Shown here one piece after another: positions 7,838 to 16,581 of a stretch of DNA of 56,279 nt. The stretch lies in contig JAPLGP010000028.1 in NCBI GenBank assembly GCA_026390075.1, positions 1-56,279 on the forward strand, given 5' to 3'. The position numbers were made by a program, and so were the translations under genes. The notes beneath the pieces were generated by a model that was not told where the DNA came from, ran no database searches, and saw nothing but the letters and a program-made list of their open reading frames with translations. This stretch comes from Campylobacterales bacterium. Lineage in GTDB: Bacteria; Campylobacterota; Campylobacteria; Campylobacterales; Sulfurimonadaceae. Positions within the stretch are counted from its first letter, which is position 1; the number at the start of each line of letters is the position of its first letter.

Positions 7838-9301
7838 TTAGAGTCCTTGGATAAATATCTCTGTTTGGTGCTTGTTTTTGAGGGTATTTATTAAACCATC
7901 GTTAAATATAGCACTTTTTAATCTTGCAACAACATCGTTTTGATTATTTTCTGTTTTAAGCATCTTTTGTTCCAAGATATTAAAAAGGATAATTTTTCCA
8001 TTGTTAAGTGAAATATATCCCATTTTTTCTTGTTGTGTGAAAAGTTGCGTTAAAAATTCATTTGCCTCAGTCGTATCCATGTTCTTTATTTTACTAGCGT
8101 CATCACTTGTAATAAAATCTGTACTTATTCCGTTGAATGTTTTAACTGAGTCTTTTGCGATATCAAGTAATTTATTCTTTTTTTGTTCAGCTACATAAAG
8201 TTTTAAAACAGCTTCCTTAGCTTCTTCATAAGATTTTATTTTTGATGGGTTTGCTTTTACAAGTTCAAAAATAAAATAGTCATCTTTCACTAAAAGAGGC
8301 TTTAAGAATGGAGATTCTGAAGATAGTTTTTTTATTTTTTCTAAGGTTTCTTCATTATAAGGATTATTTGAATCTGAAATAGTTGAAGCTTGAGCTACCA
8401 CACCTTGCTCTAACTTGCCTTTTTTGTAAGTTATATAAGTTTTGAGTGCCATCTCTTTAGTGGCTTTTTCATTTAGTTCAGATATGACAACTTCCTTAGC
8501 TTCTTCTTGAGTGATAATTTTTCCATCTTTATCTTTAAAATGAGCTTTGTTTAGGTTGTAATATTCACTTATTTGAGCTTCCTCATATTTTTGTAAAACT
8601 TTTTCTTGCTTGATGTATTTAATATCATAAGTTACTTCAGTCATAAAATTTTGTTTTTTATTCTCCCAGTAGGGCTTTAAAGAAGTATCCGTTGTGTCAA
8701 TCGTAACCATTTCATCTGTTAAAATTTTATACTCTATTTTATCTGCAATATTTGTAACTGCATTCATGAAAGATATTTCATTTGTACTGATGTCAACAGG
8801 CAATAATTTTAGAACTTTTTGAATCAATAACTGTTTTTTAACATCAGCTTCATAATCTTGCATGTTCAAGTTATTTTTAGAAAGTGCTTCTTTATAGATT
8901 TCTTTATTAAATACACCATTTTTAAAGAAATATTCTTGTGTTTTTAATTCATTTAATAGTTCATCATTACTTATTTGCAAATTATAAGAAGATGCAAGGT
9001 TTAAGATAAGAGCTTGGTCAGTTAAAAGTTGTAAAGCTTGAGCTTGAAGACCAAAAGTTTTTGCTTTCTCTTCATCAAAGTTGCCTTGAAACATTTGACT
9101 GTATTTGCTGTATAAACGAGAGTAGCTTTTTTGAAGTTCGCCCATAGTTATTTCAATGTTCCCAACTTTTGCGACGGCTCCAGCTTTGTCTCCATAACTA
9201 TATTGACCCCAACCAACAAAACCAGCCCCAACAAAAGCGATAGTCGAAATCCAAATAGTAATTATGAGATATTTTTTATGTCTCTGCATCCATGTAATCA
9301 T
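7838..9301 (-). CDS. Membrane-anchored SurA/PpiD-like chaperone (peptidyl-prolyl isomerase family)
   Basis: The 487-residue protein has one N-terminal membrane helix (about 11-30), then a SurA/PpiD-type helical chaperone domain (about 35-180) containing the LTDQALILNLA-type helix. The middle should correspond to the parvulin (PpiC) domain but I cannot make out convincing active-site residues, so isomerase activity is uncertain. The protein would be anchored in the inner membrane with its bulk in the periplasm, helping outer-membrane proteins fold. It heads the operon with ftsA and ftsZ. Confidence 0.8.
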   Translation of the reverse strand: MITWMQRHKKYLIITIWISTIAFVGAGFVGWGQYSYGDKAGAVAKVGNIEITMGELQKSYSRLYSKYSQMFQGNFDEEKAKTFGLQAQALQLLTDQALILNLASSYNLQISNDELLNELKTQEYFFKNGVFNKEIYKEALSKNNLNMQDYEADVKKQLLIQKVLKLLPVDISTNEISFMNAVTNIADKIEYKILTDEMVTIDTTDTSLKPYWENKKQNFMTEVTYDIKYIKQEKVLQKYEEAQISEYYNLNKAHFKDKDGKIITQEEAKEVVISELNEKATKEMALKTYITYKKGKLEQGVVAQASTISDSNNPYNEETLEKIKKLSSESPFLKPLLVKDDYFIFELVKANPSKIKSYEEAKEAVLKLYVAEQKKNKLLDIAKDSVKTFNGISTDFITSDDASKIKNMDTTEANEFLTQLFTQQEKMGYISLNNGKIILFNILEQKMLKTENNQNDVVARLKSAIFNDGLINTLKNKHQTEIFIQGL

Positions 9302-9433
9302 TGATTAAAAACCTTGAGTGTGATATTTGCGTAATTTTAGGTAAATTCGTATTAAACCTTGATAAAGATTAACTGTGATTTTTGTACTTTGTTGCTATGA
9401 TTGCCAACATATAAATATTTTAGGCAAAAAAAG

Positions 9434-10732
9434 ATGAACAATTTAGAGTTAAAAAACAGAGACTTAGATGTTTTGTGGCATCCATGTACTCAAATGAAAG
9501 ATCATGAAACTCTTCCCCTTATTCCTATAAAAAAAGCACATGGTGTTTACCTTGAAGATTTTGATGGCAATCGTTATATTGATGCTATCAGCAGTTGGTG
9601 GGTGAATCTTTTTGGGCATACAAACGCTTATATAAACACTAAGATAAAAGAGCAACTTGACTCATTAGAGCATGTCATTTTGGCAGGATTTACACATGAA
9701 CAAGTTGTAAGGCTCTCAGAGCGACTCGTAAAACTCTCTCCTGAAGGTTTGCAGAAGTGTTTTTACTCAGATAATGGCTCAAGTGCGGTTGAAGTAGCTC
9801 TAAAAATGAGTTATCATGCACACCTAAATGATGGTAAAAAAAGAACACTTTTTGTCTCTCTTACTAATTCCTACCATGGAGAAACTATTGGTGCTTTAAG
9901 TGTTGGCGATGTACAGCTTTACAAAGAGACTTATGAACCTCTTCTTATGCATTCCATTCAAACCCAAGTTCCAAAAGATATGAGTATAGAAGCAGCACAA
10001 GTTGCGGCATGTGGATTTGAAGAGCTATGTAAAAATAGAGCAGATGAAATTAGTGCAATCATCTTAGAACCCCTTGTTCAAGGTGCTGGTTCTATGCACA
10101 TGTACCATCCAGAATTTTTAAAATTGGTTCGTGAGATTTGTGATACATATGATATTCACTTTATAGCAGATGAAGTTATGGTTGGATTTGGAAGAACGGG
10201 TGAGCTTTTTGCTTGTAATCATGCCGACATAACTCCTGATTTTTTAGTTCTCTCAAAAGGATTAACAGGCGGATATTTGCCTCTTTCTGTTGTTTTGACG
10301 ACGAATGAAATATATGCAAAATTTTATTGTGATTATAATGAGCATAAGGCTTTTTTACATTCGCACAGTTATACAGGAAATGCTTTGGCATGTGCATCTG
10401 CAAATGCTACACTGGATATATTTGAAAATGACAATATTATAGAAAAAAATCGAGACACAGCGAAGTATATGGGTAAGAAACTAGAAAAGTTTTTAACGCT
10501 TAGTAATGTCAAAGAGATTAGACAAACAGGAATGATTTGTGCGGTTGAGTTACAAGAGTATGCACCAGAACTTAGAATGGGACTAAAAATTTATCAATAT
10601 GGACTTCAACATGGAGTCTTGCTAAGACCACTTGGAAATGTTATTTATTTTATGCCTCCTTACATCATAAACAAAATAGAAATTGATATAATGATGGATA
10701 CTGCTTTGGACGCTATAAAAGGGTTAGTCTGA
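9434..10732 (+). CDS. bioA: Adenosylmethionine--8-amino-7-oxononanoate aminotransferase (biotin synthesis)
   Basis: BioA transfers an amino group from S-adenosylmethionine to KAPA, giving DAPA, in biotin synthesis. The protein (432 residues from ATG 9434) shows the BioA-type start WHPCTQMKDHE, the cofactor-phosphate motif SDNGSSAVEVALKM, SYHGETIGALS, the Asp of IADEVMVGFGRTG and the PLP lysine in LSKGLTGGYLPLS. The upstream in-frame ATG at 9401 was not chosen because its extra residues do not match the family; the AAAAAAAG before 9434 is only a modest ribosome-binding site. It carries two copies of the GGCATGTG motif. Confidence 0.96.
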   Translation: MNNLELKNRDLDVLWHPCTQMKDHETLPLIPIKKAHGVYLEDFDGNRYIDAISSWWVNLFGHTNAYINTKIKEQLDSLEHVILAGFTHEQVVRLSERLVKLSPEGLQKCFYSDNGSSAVEVALKMSYHAHLNDGKKRTLFVSLTNSYHGETIGALSVGDVQLYKETYEPLLMHSIQTQVPKDMSIEAAQVAACGFEELCKNRADEISAIILEPLVQGAGSMHMYHPEFLKLVREICDTYDIHFIADEVMVGFGRTGELFACNHADITPDFLVLSKGLTGGYLPLSVVLTTNEIYAKFYCDYNEHKAFLHSHSYTGNALACASANATLDIFENDNIIEKNRDTAKYMGKKLEKFLTLSNVKEIRQTGMICAVELQEYAPELRMGLKIYQYGLQHGVLLRPLGNVIYFMPPYIINKIEIDIMMDTALDAIKGLV

Positions 10733-10813
10733 TTTTTTGAGACGCTTTTGAGATTCTAATGTGATAAGATTGTTTACTTTTAAATTATGAATAAACGAAT
10801 GAGTGGAGTGAAA

Positions 10814-11926
10814 ATGAAACAAACTATATTGATTGTAGATGATGCAAAAGAAAATATTAATATTTTGGTAGAGTTGTTGAAAAAATTTGACCTGATTGCA
10901 GCTTTGGATGGACAAACAGCAATTGACATAGCACTAATAGAAGAAAATATTGATCTTATTTTGCTTGATATTATGATGCCAGACATAGATGGCTTTGAAG
11001 TGTGCAAAGTTCTTAAAAAAAATCCAAAAACTGCAAATATTCCAATTATTTTTTTAAGTGCAAAAAATAAAAATGAAGATATCGAAAAAGGATTTGATTT
11101 AGGTGGAGTGGATTATGTTACTAAACCATTTAATCCAAATGAACTTTTATCCAGAGTAGCTACACATTTGGAGCTAAGAAGTTATCAAAAAAATTTAGAG
11201 ATGAGAGTCTCTCAAGAGATTCAAAAGAATTTACAAAAAGAGCAAATGATACATCAACAATCAAAACAAGCAGCTCTAGGTGAACTTTTGATGCATATAG
11301 CTCATCAATGGAAGCAACCATTGTCTTCTCTAGGTTCTATTAATCTTCTTAATAAAGCAAGAATAGAAACAAGTAACCTTCCAACTTTAGAAGAATTTAC
11401 AAAATCTGTTGAAAAATCAGAAGACCTTATCATGTTTATGTCGGACACAATTAATACTTTTAAAAACTTTTATAAACCATCCAATACGAATGAGCATTAT
11501 TTTATATCTGAGTGTGTTTTAGATATTTTGTCAATTGTTGAAGCAACATTTTATTTTGACAATATTCAAATATATATCACTTCTATTGAGGAAGAGAAAA
11601 GTTATGGGAATGTAAATGAATTCTCACAAGTTATTTTCTCCATTTTAAGTAATGCAAGAGATATTTTTAAAGAGAGAAATAAAGAAAAACCTGAGATACA
11701 TATAAGAATAGAAAATAAAAAAATATCTATTCGTGATAATGGAGGTGGTATAGATGATGTGTTACTCGATAAGCTGTTTACACCCTATATAAGCTCACAT
11801 AACAGCACCGGAATAGGCTTATACCTCTCTAAAAATATAGTTGAAAAAAATAATGGAATTATCACTGCCCAAAATAAAAATGATGGAGCAATTTTTACAA
11901 TAGAGTTTATAACATGGATGGATTAA
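10814..11926 (+). CDS. Response regulator-histidine kinase hybrid (REC first)
   Basis: An N-terminal receiver domain (about 1-120, phospho-acceptor Asp in LLLDIMMPD, Lys in YVTKPF) is joined by a coiled coil to a histidine kinase core. The H-box is GELLMHIAHQWKQPLS, a form common in Campylobacterota kinases, and the ATP-binding domain ends with DNGGGI and STGIGLYLSK. There is no membrane helix, so the protein is cytosolic and probably receives its signal from another kinase. ATG 10814 was chosen over 10787 because GGAG lies eight bases upstream. Its end overlaps the next gene by 13 bp. Confidence 0.9.
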   Translation: MKQTILIVDDAKENINILVELLKKFDLIAALDGQTAIDIALIEENIDLILLDIMMPDIDGFEVCKVLKKNPKTANIPIIFLSAKNKNEDIEKGFDLGGVDYVTKPFNPNELLSRVATHLELRSYQKNLEMRVSQEIQKNLQKEQMIHQQSKQAALGELLMHIAHQWKQPLSSLGSINLLNKARIETSNLPTLEEFTKSVEKSEDLIMFMSDTINTFKNFYKPSNTNEHYFISECVLDILSIVEATFYFDNIQIYITSIEEEKSYGNVNEFSQVIFSILSNARDIFKERNKEKPEIHIRIENKKISIRDNGGGIDDVLLDKLFTPYISSHNSTGIGLYLSKNIVEKNNGIITAQNKNDGAIFTIEFITWMD

Positions 11927-12591
11927 AAAAATTAAATTTACTTTTTTTAGAAGATAATGAAGAATTCGCACGAAATATTATAGAGTTCTTAAATATATAT
12001 TTTAAGGAAGTTTTTCATAGTACAACTATAAAAAAGGCATTAGAACTTTTTAATGACAATAAAATAGATATCATTATTTCAGATATAAAAGTCGAAGATG
12101 GGAATGGACTTGTTTTTATTAAGAGTGTGAGACAAATAAATAACGAAATTCCTATCGTGATTTTGAGTGCGCATAAAGATGAAGATTTTCTTTTTAAAGC
12201 TATACCATTAAATATCTTTGCTTATGAATTAAAACCACTTAGATATGACAAATTTATAGAACTTTTAAAAATGTTATCAAGTAAGTTTGAGTCAAAAAAG
12301 ATTATGAGTTTAAAAAAAGGATTCGCGTATGATTTCAAAAAAAGAGAGTTATATGTAAATGCAGAGTGCATCAAATTAACAAAAAAAGAGACATTCTTTG
12401 TAGAGTTAATGATGCAAAATATTGATGAAATGGTAACGATTGATATGATTCAAAGAAATGTATGGCAAGAAAATTTTATGAGCGACTCGGCTATAAAAAA
12501 TTTGGTATTCAGACTACGAAAAAAAGTAGGTTTTGATTTTATTTCGACTGTTTCATGTTTAGGATATAAGTTAGAATCAATCTCTTTGTAA
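11914..12591 (+). CDS. OmpR-family response regulator
   Basis: The 225-residue protein has a receiver domain (about 1-120) with acidic residues LEDNEE, phospho-acceptor Asp in IIISDIKVED and the switch Lys in YELKPL. A winged helix DNA-binding domain follows (about 135-222), ending in the usual SAIKNLVFRLRKKVG recognition helix and CLGYKL wing. It overlaps the upstream hybrid kinase by 13 bp, so the two are translated together and are the obvious cognate pair. Targets are unknown. Confidence 0.93.
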   Translation: MDGLKKLNLLFLEDNEEFARNIIEFLNIYFKEVFHSTTIKKALELFNDNKIDIIISDIKVEDGNGLVFIKSVRQINNEIPIVILSAHKDEDFLFKAIPLNIFAYELKPLRYDKFIELLKMLSSKFESKKIMSLKKGFAYDFKKRELYVNAECIKLTKKETFFVELMMQNIDEMVTIDMIQRNVWQENFMSDSAIKNLVFRLRKKVGFDFISTVSCLGYKLESISL

Positions 12592-12615
12592 AAGCTGGTT
12601 ATTTAAACCAACTTT
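12591..12615. terminator. Bidirectional terminator between the response regulator gene and dnaJ
   Basis: AAAG-C-TGGTT (12591-12600) pairs with AACCA-A-CTTT (12606-12615) with one internal mismatch and a 5-base loop. It overlaps the stop codons of both convergent genes and is flanked by A on the left and T on the right, as for a two-way terminator. Confidence 0.5.
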
Positions 12616-13726
12616 TCATTTTATCGATTGCAGAGTCTAAAATACCTTCATGGGGTTTTGACTCTTCTATGCCAAAAGAGTCTTGAAGTTCTTTGAGAAG
12701 AGTTCTTTGCTTGTCGGATAGCTTTTTAGGATAGGTTAAATTTACCTGTGCTATTAAGTCACCTTTTCCGTGTCCGTGAACATCAGCCACTCCTTCGCCC
12801 CTAAAAGTAAAGTGTTGTTTATCTTTTGTGCCAATATCGAGTTTCAAATCTAGCTCACCTGTTAAAGATGGAATTTTAAAGCTTTCTCCTGCAACTGCTT
12901 GGGTGAAAAATACAGGAATTTCTATATAAATGTCATTCCCATTTCGGATAAAGTGTTTGTCCGCTTTGACTGTAAATGTAACATATAAATCTCCGCGAGT
13001 GCCTCGTTTACCAATGTTTCCTTTTCCTGAAACTCTTAAACGATTATCGGAGTCTATCCCTGCTGGAACTTTGATAGTTACTTTTTCTTTTACTTCTTTG
13101 TATCCTGCACCTCTACAACTTCCACATGCCTCAGATGCTGAACTTCCAACTCCGCTACAAACTGGACATGTTTGTGAGAAAGTCATAAATCCTTGTTTCA
13201 TATAAACTTGACCTTGACCTTTACACTGTTGGCATGTGGAAAGTTTTCCATCTTTTGCACCAGTTCCCTTACAGTCCGTACAAGAATTTTTGTAGCTAAA
13301 TTCTATCTCTTTTTCACATCCAAAAACTGCTTCATGGAAGCTGATTTGCATATTGACATTCATATCAAGAGAATATTTTTCCATATCTGCTGGATTTTGG
13401 CGACTTCTACCTCTTGAGCTACCGCCAAAACCACTAAACATCTCTTCAAACATAGAACCTAAATCATCAAATCCACCCGAAGAGCGACTTGAACCTCTTC
13501 CTTGAAGTCCCTCTTTTCCGTAACGGTCATAGATACTTCTTTGTTTGTCATCACTTAAACATTGATACGCTTCATTACATAATTTGAATTTATGCTCAGC
13601 ATCTGCATCGCCCGCATTTTTGTCTGGATGGTACTTTTTCGCCATCTCTCTGTACGCTTTTTTAATTGTTGTTTTGTCTGCAGTTTGTGTGACTTCTAAA
13701 ATTTCATAATAGCTTAAACTTTCCAT
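12599..13726 (-). CDS. dnaJ: Chaperone DnaJ (type I Hsp40)
   Basis: DnaJ delivers unfolded proteins to DnaK and stimulates its ATPase. The J domain (about 4-68) has the HPD triad in KKYHPDKN, followed by a Gly/Phe-rich region and a zinc domain with four CxxCxGxG repeats (CTDCKGTG, CQQCKGQG, CPVCSGVG, CGSCRGAG). The C-terminal substrate-binding region follows. The start ATG 13726 is supported by GGAAG seven bases upstream and by the family's usual beginning just before YYEIL; a longer frame to 13801 would run into mltA. It is transcribed divergently from mltA. Confidence 0.97.
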   Translation of the reverse strand: MESLSYYEILEVTQTADKTTIKKAYREMAKKYHPDKNAGDADAEHKFKLCNEAYQCLSDDKQRSIYDRYGKEGLQGRGSSRSSGGFDDLGSMFEEMFSGFGGSSRGRSRQNPADMEKYSLDMNVNMQISFHEAVFGCEKEIEFSYKNSCTDCKGTGAKDGKLSTCQQCKGQGQVYMKQGFMTFSQTCPVCSGVGSSASEACGSCRGAGYKEVKEKVTIKVPAGIDSDNRLRVSGKGNIGKRGTRGDLYVTFTVKADKHFIRNGNDIYIEIPVFFTQAVAGESFKIPSLTGELDLKLDIGTKDKQHFTFRGEGVADVHGHGKGDLIAQVNLTYPKKLSDKQRTLLKELQDSFGIEESKPHEGILDSAIDKMKSWFK

Positions 13727-13799
13727 TTTCTTCCACATAATCTCAAATTTTTTTGGGATTATACCGTTTTTGCAGTTTAAAATCAGTATAATTCCACTC

Positions 13800-15032
13800 A
13801 TGAAATCAGCAATCTACTTTTTATTCCCTATATTATTGTTCTTTGGATGTTCCAATAAACCACAAGTTACTCAAAAAGATGAAATCATCATGTCTCAAGA
13901 GATAAAACAATGTGTGGATGAAAATGGAACCAAATCTGAAGATACTTCTGATGAAGAAGCACAAAATGATGATAATACTTCACAAACAAATAATCAAAAA
14001 GTATCATGTAGTTCATTACCAAAAACACATCTTCAAAAGAGTGATTTTAAAGTGCTTCCTTATTGGGAAAAAGAGGATTATAACTCTGCACTTATCTCAT
14101 TTATGAACAGTTGTCGCACCAAAAAAACACAAAAATTATATGGCGATATATGTGAAAAAGCTAAAAACACACAAAATGCAAAAGAGTTTTTAGAAAAAGA
14201 GTTTGAACCATATGAGATTAAAAATGAAAATACTAAAGAAGAGGGTTTGTTGACAGGTTATTATGAGCCACATTTAAATGCTTCTTTGACAAAGGGCGGT
14301 AAATATCAATACCCTATTTATAACACGCCAAGCGATTTAATTACAGTTGATTTAAGTTCAATTTATCCAGCTCTCAAAGATTATAGATTACGAGGCAGAA
14401 TAAAAGGCAATAAGTTAGTTCCCTATTACACAAGAAAAGAGACTTCATCTGGACATATAAATGCTGAGGTTATCTGTTATACGGATTCTAAATTAGATAT
14501 ATTTTTTTTAGAGATACAAGGTTCTGGCAGAGTAACACTTGACACAGGTGAGACAATGTTTTTGGGCTTTGATAACCAAAATGGACACAAATATAGAGCA
14601 ATAGGACGCTATTTAGTAAAAATAAAAGCGTTAAAATTAGAAGAAGTTTCCCTGCAAAGCATAAAAAAATGGTTGCTAGAAAATCCTTCAAGAGTGGATG
14701 AAGTGCTCAATTATAATGAATCCGTAGTCTATTTTGAGCAAAGAGATAAAGCAGCAACAGGTTCGCTTGGGATTGAACTTACAGCAAATCGCTCCATCGC
14801 AGTGGACCAAAGATATATTCCTCTTGGAAGTATGTTGTACTTAAATACAGGTAAAGAAAAGATTAACAAAGTAGTTTTGGCGCAAGATACAGGCGGTGCT
14901 ATTAAAGGTGCTGTACGAGCAGACCTGTTTTTAGGGCATAGTGAAGAAGCTATGAATATTGCTGGTGCGTTAAAAGCACCTCTCAAACTTTGGATACTTC
15001 TTCCAAAAAATATAAAAGTAAGTAGTCTATGA
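13800..15032 (+). CDS. mltA: Membrane-bound lytic murein transglycosylase A
   Basis: MltA cleaves peptidoglycan glycan strands, forming 1,6-anhydromuramic ends, from the outer membrane. The 410-residue protein starts with a lipoprotein signal (lipobox LFFGC, Cys near residue 17). The MltA core contains LLTGYYEPHLNAS, the substrate-groove region FFLEIQGSGRV, and the C-terminal 3D domain with the catalytic Asp region VLAQDTGGAIKG and RADLFLG. Residues about 25-80 are an acidic low-complexity linker. ATG 13800 is favoured over 13770 because it opens the lipoprotein signal. It overlaps recR by 4 bp. Confidence 0.95.
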   Translation: MKSAIYFLFPILLFFGCSNKPQVTQKDEIIMSQEIKQCVDENGTKSEDTSDEEAQNDDNTSQTNNQKVSCSSLPKTHLQKSDFKVLPYWEKEDYNSALISFMNSCRTKKTQKLYGDICEKAKNTQNAKEFLEKEFEPYEIKNENTKEEGLLTGYYEPHLNASLTKGGKYQYPIYNTPSDLITVDLSSIYPALKDYRLRGRIKGNKLVPYYTRKETSSGHINAEVICYTDSKLDIFFLEIQGSGRVTLDTGETMFLGFDNQNGHKYRAIGRYLVKIKALKLEEVSLQSIKKWLLENPSRVDEVLNYNESVVYFEQRDKAATGSLGIELTANRSIAVDQRYIPLGSMLYLNTGKEKINKVVLAQDTGGAIKGAVRADLFLGHSEEAMNIAGALKAPLKLWILLPKNIKVSSL

Positions 15033-15601
15033 AAAGAGGGTCGCATGACAAATTTAACACTCTTGTTGAAGCACTTCAAGAACTTCCAACAATAGGGAAA
15101 AAATCTGCAACAAGATTAGCGTATCACATGCTGATGAAAGATAGTTTTGTTGGAATGAAAATTTCACATGCCATAGAAGATGCCTTGGGAACACTCAAAA
15201 AATGTTCGGCATGTGGAGGTATGAGCGAAGATGAACTCTGCTTTATTTGTTGTGATGAAAGACGCGATGCGACTATTCTCTGTATAGTAGAAAATGCAAA
15301 AGATATTTTACTTTTAGAAGAAAATGGTCTTTTTGATGGGAGATATTTTGTTTTAGATTCATTAGAAGAGTTAACTATAGCCAACTTGGTACATTCGGTG
15401 AGTGATGGGATAGAAGAGGTTATTTTTGCGCTCACGCCATCTATCTCTAATGATGCAGTTATTTTATATATTGAAGATAAATTAAGTGCTTATAATGTAA
15501 ATTTTTCTAAAATAGCCCAAGGTGTTCCAACTGGTGTTAGTTTGGAAAATATAGATATATTGTCGCTCACAAGAGCGTTAGAAGACAGAGTTCACATTTA
15601 G
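15029..15601 (+). CDS. recR: Recombination mediator RecR
   Basis: RecR acts with RecO and RecF to load RecA on gapped DNA. The 190-residue protein has the helix-hairpin-helix region LPTIGKKSATRLAYHML, a four-cysteine zinc motif (CSACGGMSEDELCFIC), and a Toprim domain (CIVENAKDILLLEE onward). The C-terminus has SKIAQGVPTGVSLENID, a close form of the RecR ARGVPVG signature. ATG overlaps the mltA stop (ATGA), so the two are translationally coupled. One GGCATGTGG motif lies inside, reading through the zinc-motif codons for A-C-G-G. Confidence 0.97.
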   Translation: MKRGSHDKFNTLVEALQELPTIGKKSATRLAYHMLMKDSFVGMKISHAIEDALGTLKKCSACGGMSEDELCFICCDERRDATILCIVENAKDILLLEENGLFDGRYFVLDSLEELTIANLVHSVSDGIEEVIFALTPSISNDAVILYIEDKLSAYNVNFSKIAQGVPTGVSLENIDILSLTRALEDRVHI

Positions 15602-15609
15602 GAGTTTTT

Positions 15610-16482
15610 ATGAAGTATTTAGTTTTAGTATTGCTTATGAATTTAGCAATTTTTGCAAATGATGTGGGTGACAATCAAGTCACAGATAGAGAAACAAAGC
15701 AGTCTATGGATAATTGGCTCTCTGGTATATTTGGACTTCAGGCTTATAAAAGTAACTATTTATTGCCCTATGGCTATGCTACAAAGGTGTATAAATCTTA
15801 TACTCCAACAGATAGATATATGAATGCTGAAGCAGAGTTACAGGTGAGTCTAAAGTATAATATTGCAAATGATTTACTAGGTCTTAACGAAGCATACTTT
15901 CTCTCCTATACGCACAACGCATTTTGGCAAGTGTATTCGGATTCATCTCCATTTAGAGAGACGAATTATAATCCTGAAGGATTTGTTGTAGTTCCAGTTT
16001 CTGATACATATACTTTTTTACATATTCAGTCTTTAAAACTAGCATTGGCGCATAAATCTAATGGACAAGGAAGCAATAAAGATGTTGTTTATTCAAATCC
16101 TGCAGATAATCTTGGAAATCGTTCAAGAAGTTTTAACTATGTGTATTCAACGCTAAGACTTAAACATGGAGCGTTGCTTACAGATTATACTTACATGGCA
16201 AGATTGCCAGAAAAAGCAGATACAGATGATAATCCTGACCTTATGGATTACCTTGGAAGCTCTGAACTAAGATTTAGTTATTTTTCTGGCAAACATATGT
16301 ACTCACTTATGGGAAGAGAAAATTTTTCTACAGGTCTTGGTGCAGTTGAGGGAACCTATTCTTATCCGTTACTTAATAGTACTTATTTCTATGCAAAAGC
16401 CTTTAATGGCTATGGAGAGAGTTTAATTGATTATAATAAAGAAGTAACTAAATTTTCTCTAGGCTTTAGTTTTTCGAGATAG
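15610..16482 (+). CDS. pldA: Outer membrane phospholipase A
   Basis: OMPLA hydrolyses phospholipids that reach the outer leaflet of the outer membrane. The 290-residue protein has a Sec signal peptide (about 1-18) and a beta-barrel pattern of alternating hydrophobic residues. The catalytic set fits HKSNG (His and Ser two apart, near residues 154-156) and the Asn in RSRSFNYVY. The final residue is not Phe but the end FSLGFSFSR is barrel-like. It follows recR by 8 bp and closes the mltA-recR-pldA operon. Confidence 0.9.
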   Translation: MKYLVLVLLMNLAIFANDVGDNQVTDRETKQSMDNWLSGIFGLQAYKSNYLLPYGYATKVYKSYTPTDRYMNAEAELQVSLKYNIANDLLGLNEAYFLSYTHNAFWQVYSDSSPFRETNYNPEGFVVVPVSDTYTFLHIQSLKLALAHKSNGQGSNKDVVYSNPADNLGNRSRSFNYVYSTLRLKHGALLTDYTYMARLPEKADTDDNPDLMDYLGSSELRFSYFSGKHMYSLMGRENFSTGLGAVEGTYSYPLLNSTYFYAKAFNGYGESLIDYNKEVTKFSLGFSFSR

Positions 16483-16512
16483 TTTTTAATAAATTTTTTT
16501 TAGAAATATGAT

Positions 16513-16540
16513 TTGAATACAATAAGAAAAGTTATATAAT
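16513..16540 (+). promoter_or_regulatory. Sigma-70-type promoter of the hydrogenase operon
   Basis: TTGAAT (16513-16518) and consensus TATAAT (16535-16540) are separated by 16 bp, predicting a start near 16547 and a short leader of about 35 bases. No FNR-type box was seen here. Confidence 0.6.
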
Positions 16541-16581
16541 ACTTCTCCATAGTGATATGTTAATATGTCTAAAGGTTGCAA

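Noticed and set aside
9359-9372. Near-FNR box TTGATAAAGATTAA upstream of bioA with a TATGAT about 30 bp later
   Set aside because: One half-site is imperfect, the spacing is slightly off the class II position, and biotin synthesis is not an expected target. Left as coincidence.
10724-11007. Minus-strand frames across the bioA-hybrid kinase junction
   Set aside because: They lie opposite the receiver domain and the 81-bp promoter gap and have no ribosome-binding site.
12930-13417. Open frames on the plus strand inside dnaJ
   Set aside because: They lie opposite a clear DnaJ coding sequence, lack ribosome-binding sites and resemble no known family. Shadow frames.
14729-15079. Minus-strand frame of 116 codons overlapping mltA and recR
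   Set aside because: It runs opposite two well-identified genes and its product looks like a mirror of their codon bias.
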